Assembly (NCBI GenBank): GCA_030248065.1
Contig: JASAMV010004975.1
Location: 1 to 64,000, forward strand
DNA from: Rhynchonema sp. JSB1_4
Taxonomy: Eukaryota; Nematoda; Chromadorea; Monhysterida; Xyalidae
DNA: 64,000 bases
Reading direction: 5' to 3'
Part shown: piece by piece, positions 23,277 to 35,573 of the stretch
How positions within the stretch are numbered: position 1 is the first letter of the stretch
Layout of the letters: each line of letters starts with the position of its first letter
Position numbers and translations under genes: made by a program
The notes under the pieces: model-generated
Seen by the model: only the letters and a program-made list of their open reading frames with translations
Databases searched by the model: none
Told to the model about the DNA's origin: nothing

Positions 23277-24160
23277 TGGCCATATTCTATCACGGACGCA
23301 ACGGGCGCATTACGGGCGCACGTACAGCATAGCAAAACATGCCACACGCCCGTTGCGTCTGATATGGCATGCCATATACGAATAGCTCTCAAATCTGACG
23401 AAACAGTACAGGGTGTGCAGCCCAGTGATGTACGCCCGTGACGGCTGTAGGGCTGTAGGGCAGGGTTGGGAAAAAACGACAATGACGACATCAAGGATCA
23501 ACATTAGTAGCTTGAATATTGATAATTTTTTGCGAGCAGATGGGTCAAAGATGACAAAACGTAAATAAAAAGCGAAAACTGAACGGGTGTCAATGTGCCT
23601 AAAGACAGTTTGTTCACCTTTGTGCAGCATTACCACCGTTTGTTGCGTCAAGCACTGACATTGTAGTATCGGTTTCATCACACAACAGGCATGCGCAGCC
23701 ATTACGCTCCAGTGCCCTAATACATCCAGTAAAAAGGCGTGTGAAGTTTTGAACCGCTTTGGTCCTCCAGGTCAAATCCACAGGAGAAATTAATCTGTTT
23801 GCAGCAAAAAAACATGTTTGCTGCGCACGTGACTCATGGCCCACCACTCATACAACGTTGCGTTGCATGGGTCCCCTAGGACGAAGATTTCACAGCTCGA
23901 AACGCACAAAAATTGATTTATCACGTTCAAAACGTACAAAAATGTGTAGCTCTAGCCAACTGTTACCCTCTTGCATATGAAAATTCGCTAATGTGCACAA
24001 ACTAATTCGGAGCCGTGAAACATTAGTCCTAAGCTGTAGCGACGCATAGACGGTCGGTGCTCTCGCAGCTGCATGGATATTTGCACACCCTGTACTGCGC
24101 CCGTGCCACATGCGCCCGTAATGCGCCCGTTGCGCCCATGATAGGATATGGCCATTTGTA
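23277..24160. mobile_element. TIR element with GCGCCCGTAATGCGCCCGTT ends
   Basis: TGGCCATATTCTATCA then ACGGGCGCATTACGGGCGCA at the left is mirrored at the right by TGCGCCCGTAATGCGCCCGT and TGATAGGATATGGCCA. A second inner pair is ACAGGGTGTGCA / TGCACACCCTGT. A lone CAGGGTTGGG hAT-like end is embedded at 23462. The ~880-base body has no convincing gene. Class not determined. Confidence 0.6.
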
Positions 24161-24447
24161 GTGTTTATGTCTCAAATTTGCACCTTGATTCACGTCTTCA
24201 GCTAATTGCGTTCATGCGTTCCCCAAGTTCAACGTTTTTCAGGTTTTTGCTTGTTTATGAAGCATTGCCAATGTTTATTTCATTCTTTGCATGCGGTCTG
24301 TTGTTGAGACAGTTTGACATTTAAAATGCACGGTAAAATGTAAAGAATACTTGCGCCGAATTTGCAATTTCCCGTTATTTGTGATTGTTTTTTACTCGTA
24401 TTGGTTACTGCGTAATGTTGGTCATGTTTTTATCTTTTATCCCACAG

Positions 24448-24489
24448 AAGCCGGACTTTGGATTCAAGAAGCAGCAAAGTTCAGCCTGA
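24448..24489 (+). CDS. Possible alternative terminal exon of paralogue A
   Basis: TTTATCCCACAG is followed by KPDFGFKKQQSSA and a stop. It would fit in phase after an in-frame GT at the end of exon 5 (M|GTGGTT). It is short, so chance is possible. RNA evidence would decide. Confidence 0.25.
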   Translation, partial: KPDFGFKKQQSSA

Positions 24490-27400
24490 ATCAATGTACA
24501 CTGCATGCATTTTCATGTTAATCGGGGTGGAGGTGGTTCTTTGAGACCGCTTCGTAACGTAAATGTCGAAAAAGGCGCAAAAAGTATTCGGTGCTTTTGA
24601 TTGACACAACTCCGTGGTAAAAGTTCACTGTTTGTTGTTAGTATCCGGTCCCAATTTTTATGATTTGTACAATTTGTTACATTTGCAGATACGATTTTGA
24701 TTTTGAACCCTGGTATTCTGTACAGCATTTTTCTGATTTGTGCAACCCTTCAATCCAAAACTTCCGTACGATACAACTGTATACTAGTACCTACGAAGGC
24801 TTTTTCATGACTGAATTTTTACTCCACATCAAGCCGAATATGGTTATCATGTGATATTCTGACAGATACAGATATAATAGAGAAATCAAAACAGTATATT
24901 TCTGTGCCATTTTTGCTACTTCATGGCATGCATCCTGTTTACGCTTATCTACTTTTTTTGACAACTTTTATGCGTAAATTACGCGAATTTTTGCATATGT
25001 ACTTTTAACACGCTGAATTATGTAAATTTGATCATGACTGTGTTGGCCCCGAAGCAAAAAAGTTTTCTTCCGAAAAAAATCGATCTGTGGTTGGTCTCTG
25101 AAAATGGCTCACGCACAAGCGTTGATCTAATAAACAGCATCTTGTGACCTCAAAAAATTCAAATGCAGACGCTTTACGAGATCAGATTAGCTAAGGATGC
25201 AAAAACCGTTTCAGCTCACAAGTCACTGTATCAGTAAAAAACTCATTTTCGGACCTAAATGCCGGGCAGGAGTCTATAGGTTAATCCAAGTCCACGGAAA
25301 GAGCACTGATTTCAGTTGAGAGACCACGGCCAAATCTTCCTGCGGCACACCAACACCGAGCGCTATATTTACCGGAACTCTGCTAAATGTCATATCATAT
25401 CCAATATGAACGTTCAGCCAAATATAGGTACTGTATGTACATGTACCTTTTTCCTTTGGGAATTAAAGTTTCATTGGTACCATTATTACAAATCCAAGTG
25501 AGAGGAAAAAGTTAACGGGTTAATTTTGAGCCCCAGTAAGTTCCGCTCTGACAAGGTCTGGTGTTCATGGGACACCCAGGGGAGGTATTATCCCGAAAAA
25601 GCAGCGCGCGCCCGTCTTACCACCCACCAAATACGCACATTCAAAAAAGTTACTTGAACGTCTGGCGTCAGTCAACCAGAGTTGTCAATTTGATGGGTTC
25701 CTTGCGATAGTAGGCCGGCGACACCATGTCACGAAAGGCGCCCATCAATTGGCCATCTATGGTGCAACAAGATTGTGCTGATCTGCTTGCTTGCTCGCAA
25801 CTCAATCTCAAGCCGCAGTAGCGCGGCTCGAGTCATTTGAATAATTGGATGGTAAGCCTAAATATTGCTCTTGCCCTAAGCATGACTGACACAGACACAG
25901 ATGGGGCAGACTGGTCCAGGGGTTGCACCAAAAGGGTCAAACTTGCGGTTCTGGAACTTCACAGCCGGGCACAAAATTTTGAAAAGTTGGTCATTTGTAA
26001 TGCAAGAGCAAGCGAAAAAATACTTGCAGTATGATTGCTTGGTTATCAATGTGCTCAGGTTACTGTGCTACACGAAAGGCGCGGTAAAAAAATACTATCT
26101 CCACGTGAGATTAGACCGATTACACCCAAACTTTCAAGAGTTTGGTTTGCGCACCGGTAAGCGAACATCACCTATTTTGGGTATTTGGGCATGTTCTTTT
26201 GGAGACCTGCGCGCAGTTATTTTCTGCACATCGGCACAACCACGCATAAATGTTTCGCTTTGTGCGTCACAGGTCGAGCCCTGTCGTGTCAGACCCTCAT
26301 TTTTCCTGGCTTTTCCAGCTGACAGCCGGGCACATTTTTCGAGCTGCCACTTTTTGGATTGGCTTCAACGTGTAGGCTCCAATATTACGATTCGGCTAAA
26401 AATAATTTTTTTGGGTCACGATTAACACCATTGACTGATTGGAGAATATCAAACTCTATTTATATTTCCATCCCGCTTGTTGCGTTTCATGAGTGGTATG
26501 CAGGTCTATACTGATGCGACGAAATAGTTTATTGTGTATTTTCCCCGAAACGTTCTCTAAAAATAGAAACCCATGAAATAAAGTTTTGCGATTTGCTGCA
26601 GCCCATCTACATACAAGCCGCCGAGCCAATACACACGGGGATCAGGGCGGTCATGGCCTGCAGTCTGACCTTTATTCGAAAAAAGGAAGCAGTAACATGT
26701 GTTTTTGGGAACTTTGTTGTTTTATGGACAGTATATTTATTGCCGGCGTTATAGTGGCTGGGGCTTCCCATTAATGAGGAACATTGGGCTCTGTTTGGTA
26801 AGTTCTCATGCAGCTTTGATAAGCATTGCGCCCTGTATTCTTTTAAACTGGCATTTGTGCTCAATGGGACACATTGCTTTTGCATATACTTTGATTGGAG
26901 AGCGATTCTAAAATGCCGTAAGTGCCCGTTTTCTTATTAAGTTTATAGTCAAATTCAATTGTCAAAAAAACGAGTGCAAATTAACTCGTAAACGGTTACG
27001 GAAAGGCAAAGTCAAGTCTTGTTTCGACCTCTGAACGTTCAGGTTCAACAAGTACTCCATGCACACTGAATCCACTGTTTTCTACTAAGATAACCATTAA
27101 CTCTTTTAGTCCCGTATTCCGTGCTGCTAGTGCCAAGTGCTACTTTATATGACATATTTATTCGCCCAACGGGAATCTCACTTGTGGACGGCTTCCAGTG
27201 CTCCATTCTCTCAAATCTGTGTCCCAAATCAGAGCTCAGCCGCATGGTATACTGCCGGAACGCACCGATAAGCATGTCAAGTCACGTCAAGCGCACGCGT
27301 GCGCGCATGAGTGGCGACTTTGTGAAACCATGGGGTCGGTGTGTGTATTGTGCTGGCAGATACATCACGCTCGGTGGTTCAGTTGAACTTGACTTTAGTT

Positions 27401-29389
27401 TCACTTTGACCTATTTGCCATTGCACGCACCTAAACTTCAGCTATATGTATACTTAGCTGTTGCCCTTTCTGGATGCATGCGAACAAGTGAATGGTGGAT
27501 GAGGCACTAAACTGTTTAATGTCAATGACAGCAAAGTGAACGCAATGTCAACGGAACCCCGACCCAACACGCACCAATCCCGACCTCAAAGTTTTGCATG
27601 GCACCGAAAATTAGGTTTCGTTTAAAGGATCCTCTTCAGACCCAGGGCAACCGATCCGGAGAAACACTCCGTAGTGAACTATACTTGTACAGAACAGAAC
27701 CTTTGGTTGTCACAGAAACATTAGCTTATTTGGCGTCGTTCTCTTTTTTTCGGGCAAAAAGCACATGGTCGTTTTTCATGCGGACACTTTCATGCCGTGC
27801 TTTTATGAATAGCCACTGCTTGGGTAAACGGCAAGCGAAACTCTACTGGTCAGAAAAGTGTGCCGTGTGTTGGTTGTTATGTGTTCCTAAGTAAGGCGCA
27901 GTGTTTGCAGTACATTTGCGGCAGCAGGAGTACAACAAGTTGCGTGATATGAATGTAGCTGTGTATAAATAACAGATTTTATTCAATAGCAACGGCTATA
28001 GCGCAAGATACAAAGGCCATCGAATCAGTACAATATGCATTTCAATTGTGGCGGTGGTAAAGCCAGAGACTTTTCTGCCATAACCTAACCTGTTTGCATT
28101 ATGTTCCAATACAGTCACACTTCCACATAGAGAACAGAACGGGGCCCGAATATATTGTTCACTATGACGAATATTTACTATGTATAGAGCACCGCTTGAA
28201 ATCAAGTATAAGTTTGGGGACAAGATCAATCGTTCACTGTACAGAGGGTTCCCTATGTAGAAGGTTTGACTGTACCATAGTTGAAAATCACGAAGTGCGT
28301 GTTTGATTATTGCTATTGGGCATTACTCGAGCACTTTTTGGTGCCCTGTATTAGGTACATACTGTTTAGGATCGGACTTTCATGATTCGCAGCGTGAGAA
28401 AATACTTTTTTTTTGAAAAAATGAGCAAGAACCCATCCGATTTACCGCGCCAAACAAAGTCACCTGGAGCTGCAACCGGTAATGTCTGGTACTATGCGTG
28501 ACATCAAACTTGCTGATCGGATCGAATCGGACCGATCCTGCCTGCTTGGTCACGTGACTTTCCTGAATTAAGAACGGTATTGAGAAAATTTAGTGATGCC
28601 AATGATCCTGAACAGGCTAATAGATGTTGCCCCACGTCAAATGAATAACTCAGGTGTTGGACGAAATTAGTGGCCGCAGTAAATTTCTTAACATCCTACG
28701 CGCGAGAATCACATCGATCCGATCTCCGATCACCAAGTTTGATATCCCCAAGTTTGTTTTCGCTCTACGTGCACATGTTTCCGAGCTTGCACATTGGAGT
28801 ATAAATTGGAGTAAGATAGAATATATTTTCCTCATATCGCACACGGATGTCAGATGTCAAACTGTCTGGCACAATACCACATCCCACGTATGGCATGTAC
28901 CCGGACATCAGTTTAATTGCACACATTTCATTCCTTCCTTTCCCGCATGCAGGCTGGCAACATGCTGTTTGCATTTTGTCGGGTGACAGGCGGGTACACC
29001 TAGAGAACCCCCCAAAAGGCACTACTTTTTGCAACCGAATTGAAATGGCTTTCTGCAGTGCTGGGTATCATCCGTTTATATGTATCTCGTGTTTTGCAAT
29101 GATATACGGAAATTTTGTGGTTATTTACGCTACAAGACGTTTGGCGTAGGGTGCGTGACACGTCATGTGCACTCGCTTGCATTGCATAGATTTCTTGACA
29201 ACATTACTGATTCTGTGCAATTATTCTTGTTCACGGTTGTCTCGAGCAAACTTACCCATCTCGCAGAAGAGAACTTGAAGCCCAGGACTTCAATTATTGT
29301 TGACTTTTCACCTCATTTTTGCCGACAGATCGCGTTTAATGTACCCTCGACCGACGCTGGACCCTTTCCTTGTGTAATCAGGCAACATT
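24490..29389. other. Long intergenic stretch between the two paralogues
   Basis: Open frames here (for example 25901-26425 and 27121-27510) lack protein-like composition or splice context. The motif GGTACTGTATGTACATGTACC lies at 25427-25447. No transposon ends were recognised. Confidence 0.35.
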
Positions 29390-32300
29390 ATGTCCTATTC
29401 GCTGTGGAATCACGCACAAACCACATCATACGACGGTGGCTTGTCGGTGTTGTGGTACAGGTTGGCGTGCGTGTAGCGCAGCGGTTTATTGCTACTGCTA
29501 GGTGAATGGATATGGGTTCGAACCCTGCCTGGGTCGAAACATTTTGTGCACTGAGTTGACGAGTGTACAATTTGCGCGTGATCCAGTACAGTAAGTTTGG
29601 CCTGTTTCGAACTGTTTTCACAGACGGGCGATGTAGCAGGCCTTGTGATGCGAGCACCTCTAGCCAGTTACAGAGCTACTGTAACATTGTAACTTAACAT
29701 TAGATTAGGACGAAATCGAGACATTGGTTTCGCAAAAAATTGACGATTAATGCTCTTATTCGACCAATGATTTTTTGCTTCTGCTCATAATTTCGCTGCT
29801 TTACGTTACTTCACCCCCAGATTCATGGCGATTTCGGACCAAGTGCGCAAGTTGACCTTTCAAACCAACCTCAATGGTTTCTTTCTGCTCTTAATTGTCA
29901 TTGCCGTTTACGCAGCATTGATTGTAATGCTTGTGGAGAAGTTTACCAGGTGAGTTTTTACGTTTCCTTTCTGGTTTCCAGTTCCGTGCTGAAAGTCCGC
30001 GCCCCATTATAGTTTTCGCTGGCCGTAAAAATATAAACACAGCAAACCATTCCCCGACCACACACGTTCTGTCCATTGTACGCTGTGTGGGCTTGCCCAC
30101 TCGTTAAGGCCTAACTTTCGTTCTCTGAGCGTGAGCTCGAACAAAGAACAAATTCTCGCGCGCTGATTGGCTGTTGAACATACGTGGACCAATCAGCGCG
30201 CGAGAATTTGTTCTTTGTTCTCTGAGAGAACGAAGTATGTATAGTTAGGGCCTTAAAGGGTGTGTCTAACGTCTCTTAACCCCATGTTTTATGAGGTGCA
30301 ATCGAAAGATGACCTCGACAGGCCGGCGTGTGCAAAAAACCGAGTCTTTCTCGCTAATCGCGAATCTTGAGGGTTACTTTTCGAATTAAATCAATTTCCG
30401 GACACAAAACTCCAGGCGCTTTTGAGTGCCTACTCACGTTTGGCGTTTTTCTGCTGAACATTGCATCTTAGCGCGGCTCAGCCGCCTATACAATGCACGT
30501 AGACGCTCAACACACATCGCTCTGGCTGCTGGCTTGACTGTGGACACAATGAATGTTTCATTTAACACATAGAAGCTGGCTTGTGTGTGTTTCGCTTCGC
30601 AGCTTTTTTCCGTCAGCTCAGTCTGAATTTTGTGTCCGGAAATTGATTTTATTCGAAAAGTAACCAACCCCACACCCCCCACCCTTTAATCTTCTGCTGC
30701 CATTAATCTTCTGCTGCTTTGACTGGAGGAGTGTGGAATTACTGGATGTTAGGTTAGGCACCTTTGAACAAAATTTTCGAATTACACCGGATTACCACTG
30801 GGGCTTATTTGGCAAGTTCTCCAAAAACTCCCAGGGGGTTATTTCTGTTAAAAAATTTCTTCCGTCCCTCAGCACCGTGATACAAATTGCATATATTGTA
30901 CTTTTTGTTCAGAAGCACAGTTTTGCACAGATGTACAGTTAGAGGCTTGTATCAAACAATGGCAATGATTGGCATGTTAAATGTCGCACAACAATGATAA
31001 GAATGCTAAAGAGGACCAAACGCATGCACATGCGGTTACAGAAGCACCAAGATGTGGCGCCACGTTTATTCTGAATTCAATGGGGGCTTATTTGGAAGTT
31101 TGCCGAATAAACCCACTGGTGGTATAATTGTTTTTGTTTCAAAATTTCAAACAGACGCATATACCAAATAAACCGTGGGCGACTGAATCGAAGTTCTACC
31201 GCAATCAACGCTGGTCAAAAATTAGTTGTTATTATCCTGATGTTTCACTTGCAGTATATAACCACACTCACAGATTGTTCATGTATATGCGTCGATGTCA
31301 GCAACGTCGCAAGGCAGTCAGTGAACTTACGGTGAAGCGATTTTTGGGTGATCCTGTGATGTCGGATAGCGAAATCTCGGACTATGCTATCGGGCATGAA
31401 GAGGACCCTGATGACGACCTATTGGGTGGGCAAAAAAATTATTTTCCCTATGTCACTGCGGATAACCATAGGCGAGCACACATGTTGTTATAGTCATTCC
31501 AGGTACCCATGAAATTTCATTTGAAATACCATGACATGCAAACAGACCTTAATTTCCCCTGCAAATTTTTTTTAACTGTCCCGCCCGAATGCAGGTCTTG
31601 GTACAGAGGCGCTGGATCTTGAAGCCGGACTGAGACATGATCCGCTGTCGGACGATGATATGCGCATTAAAAAAGGTCTGCTTTAACCAAAACCAAATAC
31701 ACAAATCCGCGATCACCCAAGGCTGACACGACGTTGTCTAAATCTTCCTAGCAAAATTTCAGGATCAAAATTTACGACCCGTCAACGCGCCCTGATGCTG
31801 CAAAGACGTTTGTTGAAGAAAAAGGCACAGTTCAAGAAGTCGTTCACTTCGGAGGTTTGAGTTATCAAGATTCATGGACTGGGTTGCTTAAACGAGTTTA
31901 GGAAAGCCTTATGGTGGCATTTGAGAAGACTCCAGGTGATTAAAATTTCAAGTGGCTTCAGAATCGGCCACAAGTCCGAGCCCAAAAGCCTATTGCGCTA
32001 TTTATGAGGCACCAAGCATCAAGATCTATTGGCCTCAGTTGAGTAAATTATACGCGTACATAAAGATGTCTAAGCCGAGTCTGAAGCTATGTAATTCCTA
32101 GCAAACCTGGCGACGTACAGTACTTTCTGCGTCAACGGGGTAAAGCAGTCGAGTTTCAGTTACTTTCAGCTTAAAACTGATTACCACGCTTTGCATACGA
32201 GTATCGATTTTTTTCGATTTTTTAAGATTAAAACTGATTACAAATTTGGTGCGCGCCTGGTATTTAAGATTATAATCAGTTTTAATCTGAAATCAGGTGA

Positions 32301-35300
32301 AAAACGCGCTCCGACGATTACAATCTTAAGTACCAAATTTGTATAATCGGTTTCAATCTTAAAAAATCGAAAATATCGATACTCGTATGCAAAGCGTAGT
32401 AATCAGTTTTAAGCTGAAAGTACTTTACCTCGTTGACGCAGAAAAGTACTGTAAGTGACGGATCGCAGCAGGCCAACATGTAAGCCAGTGCACTCATTTA
32501 TGCAGGTCAGCTGAGCGTCTTTAATGCATCTGCACCTTTGCGAACATACCCAGGTCAACCCGTTCGCCAGCGTGCAACAAACGACCAGCGGTGAACTGCC
32601 GCACGAAGACAGCAACGTGGCTGGCTCGGCACTTGTGTACATGACACAGAGGAAGCAGCAGGGTCCGCCCGGCACGCGTACGCCACAACACACATCCGAC
32701 GTTGAGTTGGCGGATGATCAGAGTGACAAGGTAACTAGGCACGTAAATATTGATGAAATTCATCGAGTCAGCGAATTGAGGTATAGTTCACCCACGAGCT
32801 CATGAAGCGACTCTTTTTTTAAAGCTTGTTTGGCCAGATTCAAAAATGCTTAGGTTACACGGTTTCGAAAAGCAAAAGAAAGAGATTGGGCGGAGAGAGA
32901 TGATGACAAGTTCCAACCAGGGTTGGGCAAAAAAAACGACGGCGTTTTTTCTTAAAAAAACGACGTTTTTTTTTAAAAAAAACGCCTGGGTCGTTTTTCG
33001 TTTTTTTTTTAAATCCTGAATTTCCTTGATTTTCCCTGATTTTTCAGGGAAAGTACACTGGTTATCAAGGAAAATCAATTTTTTGTCCCATTTTTTCGAA
33101 AAATTTTCGACCAATTTTTACTTTGTCGAGATACGTCGATATACGGAGTTTGACTTTCAGTGATGACCCCGGCCAAAGTTGGTCCCACGATGCGGGTCTG
33201 ATATGGGATCTTAGCAACTCGCTAGAAACGGGTTGAAACCTGTTTATTTTGCCTCAGAACACATAGAATGACTTCATTTAACCACATTTTTTTCCCAACA
33301 TGAGCGTTTTCCAATTTTTTGGGGGCATATTTTGGTCATCTGGGCGTTTAAAAAAAAAACGTTTTTTTTAAAAAAAACGTTTTTTTAAAAAAAAACGTTT
33401 TTAAAAAAAAAACGATTTTTTGAAAAAAAAAGTTTTTTGCCCAACCCTGGTTCCAACTGGCTGACCTCAATTTGTTGCGTGCTTACGCGAACAGCAACGT
33501 TGTTCAACACATACTGTACATGTTTTGGCAGTCAAAAGGGAATTTACGGACCGAGGTGGAGAGCGTGTTTTTAAAAAATGCGTGCGTTTCTCTTTCTTTT
33601 ATTTCCGAAATACGTGGAACCGGAACATTATTGGATCCGCAGAACGCAAAAAAGTCGTCTCATGAGCTCGTGGTTGGACTATATATGAATATGATACCGT
33701 GCGTCAAAGCGCGTACGGGTTCAGCAAATTATAATCTGCATACATCTGACGGGGTGGCTCCCGCCGCAAACGAAAGGGCCAGACGCACGGAACCGGAACC
33801 ATCTTGTTTCGGCATGAGCCCTTTGAGCATCTCAAATGGTGCATGAGCCCTTTAAGCACTTTAGTATGGTTACGTCACCAAATTTACACACGAGTCGGAC
33901 ACCCAAACCCAAATTACCTTTTGGACCAACTTTTCAGCCAAATCTATTTCCCAATCCTTTTTTTCCCTTGGTTCCTCACTGATTGGATTTGGCCAAAAAT
34001 GGCCATTTGATTGGTTGCATACTTTACAGCACAGGCGCCTGATTGCATACTTTACTCTGACCGTGAATTGGCCAGTTAACCGTCAACAACACACCAATGA
34101 CAGACTTGGCTTTTTGGTAGCACGTATACATTCGTAACATATTGGGCGGTGTGTTTCGTACATTTGGTGTCCGATTTGTCATCAAGCATGCTACATTGTA
34201 TGTTATTCTGCAATACTTAATGCGTGTGAATGGTGAAATATTCTCCATAGTGACAGAAAGTTGTCAGAAAGTATCATCCATCGTGTTGTTCTTGTCATGT
34301 CATATTATTATCACCCATCCGATCTTGCAGAAAAGCACCAGTTCGAAACCCCCGCTGACCAAAATCGGCAAAGTGATGGTGGAAGCGAATCCAGCCTTGG
34401 GCCTGGTGAATCGAAGCGGGGGCAAACTGGCTCCGTTGAGTTACAGTGGCAAGAAGGGAAAGACGCCCGGACAGGGCACGCCAAGGGCAAGAACCACTGC
34501 GTGAGTACCAGAGCATGCTAGGATACCGTATTTCCTCCAATAGAAGCCCTGGGCGATGTAGTCTTCAATTATGTAAGCTGTTCATGCAGGTGAAAGAACC
34601 GGATTTCGAATCACTAACACGAAACTGGCTCAATTTGGAAAATCGGACCATATTTGACGAAACAGGACTCGACCGTTTTGTTTCAGTGCGAGTGCTCGCA
34701 GTCCGACAACGGCCAAAGAGCAAGCAGCAGATGACCAAGGGGCCGTGACAAGGAAAGTGAGTCAAGCCCTGCCGTTGGAGAAGGTCGAACTCACGGCACG
34801 CACAGATTCGATGGGAAGCAAACAGGTCTCGTTGGGGGACTTGCCCGGGTGGGGGCTTGCATTTAGTGTTGGTTTGAGGTTGGAGATTTCAAAGAGACAA
34901 TTTTCCTAAATGCACTACGGTTCCCATGTCAGCACAGGCAAAAAAACATCCATTGCGAAAATTAAGGGACACATCTCACAGAATATTACCGAGCTACTGT
35001 ATGACAACTGGCACCAATGGATACAAAAAACTGTTTTTGTGGTTCGTTCATTAGACCACGGTTGTGGGATTCAAGGTCCGGAGAAAAAACGTGGACGAGG
35101 TCCAGAAAAGTTGGAAAATCGTTCTACTTTCAGGCCTACAAACAGCTGGACGATCTTCTATCGCTCAAACTGAGTCCGGATGCAGCGGAGGGCGAAGGCT
35201 GGCCGGATCCGCCGGTCGATCTGGTGCCCCCTGACTCTGACGAGGATGCCCCGACTCCTCAGACATCAGGCACGAAAACGGGCTTCGGTGGTCCGACGAC

Positions 35301-35529
35301 CATCGCGCCAACTCAGAACTCCACATCCCATAACACCAGCAATCACGTGTCGAGCAGCAATGTCGTTATGCAGAATACAACAATCAAAGAGAAAATTGGA
35401 AAGTTCCGCAAAAGTCCGTCGGAACAAACCGATTTGAGAGTAAATACGCCAAGAAAAACTGACGCCTCAACACCAAATACTGAAACTACGCACAGATCCA
35501 CTGCGACGCTCGTCTTTCCCGGTGTTTAA
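29390..35529 (+). CDS. Single-pass membrane protein, unrecognised family (paralogue B)
   Basis: Nine exons in phase: 29390-29460, 29821-29949, 31274-31425, 31595-31675, 31763-31854, 32554-32730, 34331-34500, 34687-34825 and 35134-35529, giving about 468 residues. The N-terminus (SYDGGLSVLWYRF) matches paralogue A. One helix follows at about 44-62 (FFLLLIVIAVYAALIVMLV), then EKFTRLFMYMRRCQQRRK, an acidic stretch (SDSEISDYAIGHEEDPDDD), a very basic helix (LMLQRRLLKKKAQFKKSF) and a disordered Ser/Thr/Pro-rich tail. It has more exons than paralogue A. Introns hold several transposons (30107-30253, 30253-30663, 32118-32451, 32784-33681). The exon 8 donor is taken at AAACAG|GTCTCG; an earlier in-phase donor at 34756 would shorten it. 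A signal for polyadenylation follows the stop. Function unknown; topology suggests a membrane adaptor or channel accessory protein. Confidence 0.7.
29465..29550 (+). repeat. tRNA-like A/B-box sequence (SINE head or tRNA relic)
   Basis: TAGCGCAGCGG resembles an A box, and GGGTTCGAACCCTG about 40 bases later a B box. The acceptor and T stems do not pair well, so a working tRNA is unlikely. It lies in intron 1 of paralogue B. Confidence 0.35.
30107..30253. mobile_element. Short hairpin MITE, intact
   Basis: AGGCCTAACTTTCGTTCTCT at the left and AGAGAACGAAGTATGTATAG plus TTAGGGCCT at the right enclose GCTGATTGGCTG / CCAATCAGCGCGCG. It is flanked by TTA/TTAA and directly abuts the next TTAA element. 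Confidence 0.75.
30253..30663. mobile_element. TTAA element (AGGGTGTGTCTAACG family), right end missing
   Basis: Left end is identical to that of 6715-7260 (TTAAAGGGTGTGTCTAACG). The interior is collinear until GAAAAGTAACC, then stops. It shares its TTAA with the hairpin MITE on its left. Confidence 0.75.
32118..32451. mobile_element. TA-flanked foldback MITE with CAGT ends
   Basis: CAGTACTTTCTGCGTCAACG at the left and CGTTGACGCAGAAAAGTACTG at the right, flanked by TA on both sides. Arms are inverted over most of the length (ATTTTTTAAGATTAAAACTG and so on). CAGT termini with TA duplication fit Tc1/mariner. It lies in intron 5 of paralogue B. Confidence 0.8.
32784..33681. mobile_element. TAGTCCAGCC-family MITE interrupted by a hAT-like element
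   Basis: Ends (TAGTTCACCCACGAGCTCAT / ATGAGCTCGTGGTTGGACTA), TA flanks and interior match 9462-9819 and 37303-37661. The 532-base element at 32918-33449 splits it. It lies in intron 6 of paralogue B. Confidence 0.85.
32918..33449. mobile_element. hAT-like MITE nested in another MITE
   Basis: CAGGGTTGGGC to GCCCAACCCTG with a perfect 8-bp duplication, GTTCCAAC, at 32910-32917 and 33450-33457. Near-identical to 3138-3648 in inverse orientation, including the central ACCCCGGCCAAAGTTGGT block. Confidence 0.9.
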
Positions 35530-35567
35530 CATAATTTTTAAGTTTTTTTTTATTTTAGGCCCTAATT

Positions 35568-35573
35568 AATAAA
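35568..35573 (+). terminator. Polyadenylation signal AATAAA
   Basis: AATAAA 39 bases after the stop codon of paralogue B, in an AT-rich 3' region. Confidence 0.6.

Noticed and set aside
25901..26425. 174-residue open frame on the plus strand
   Set aside because: Composition is random-like and no motif or neighbouring exon supports it.
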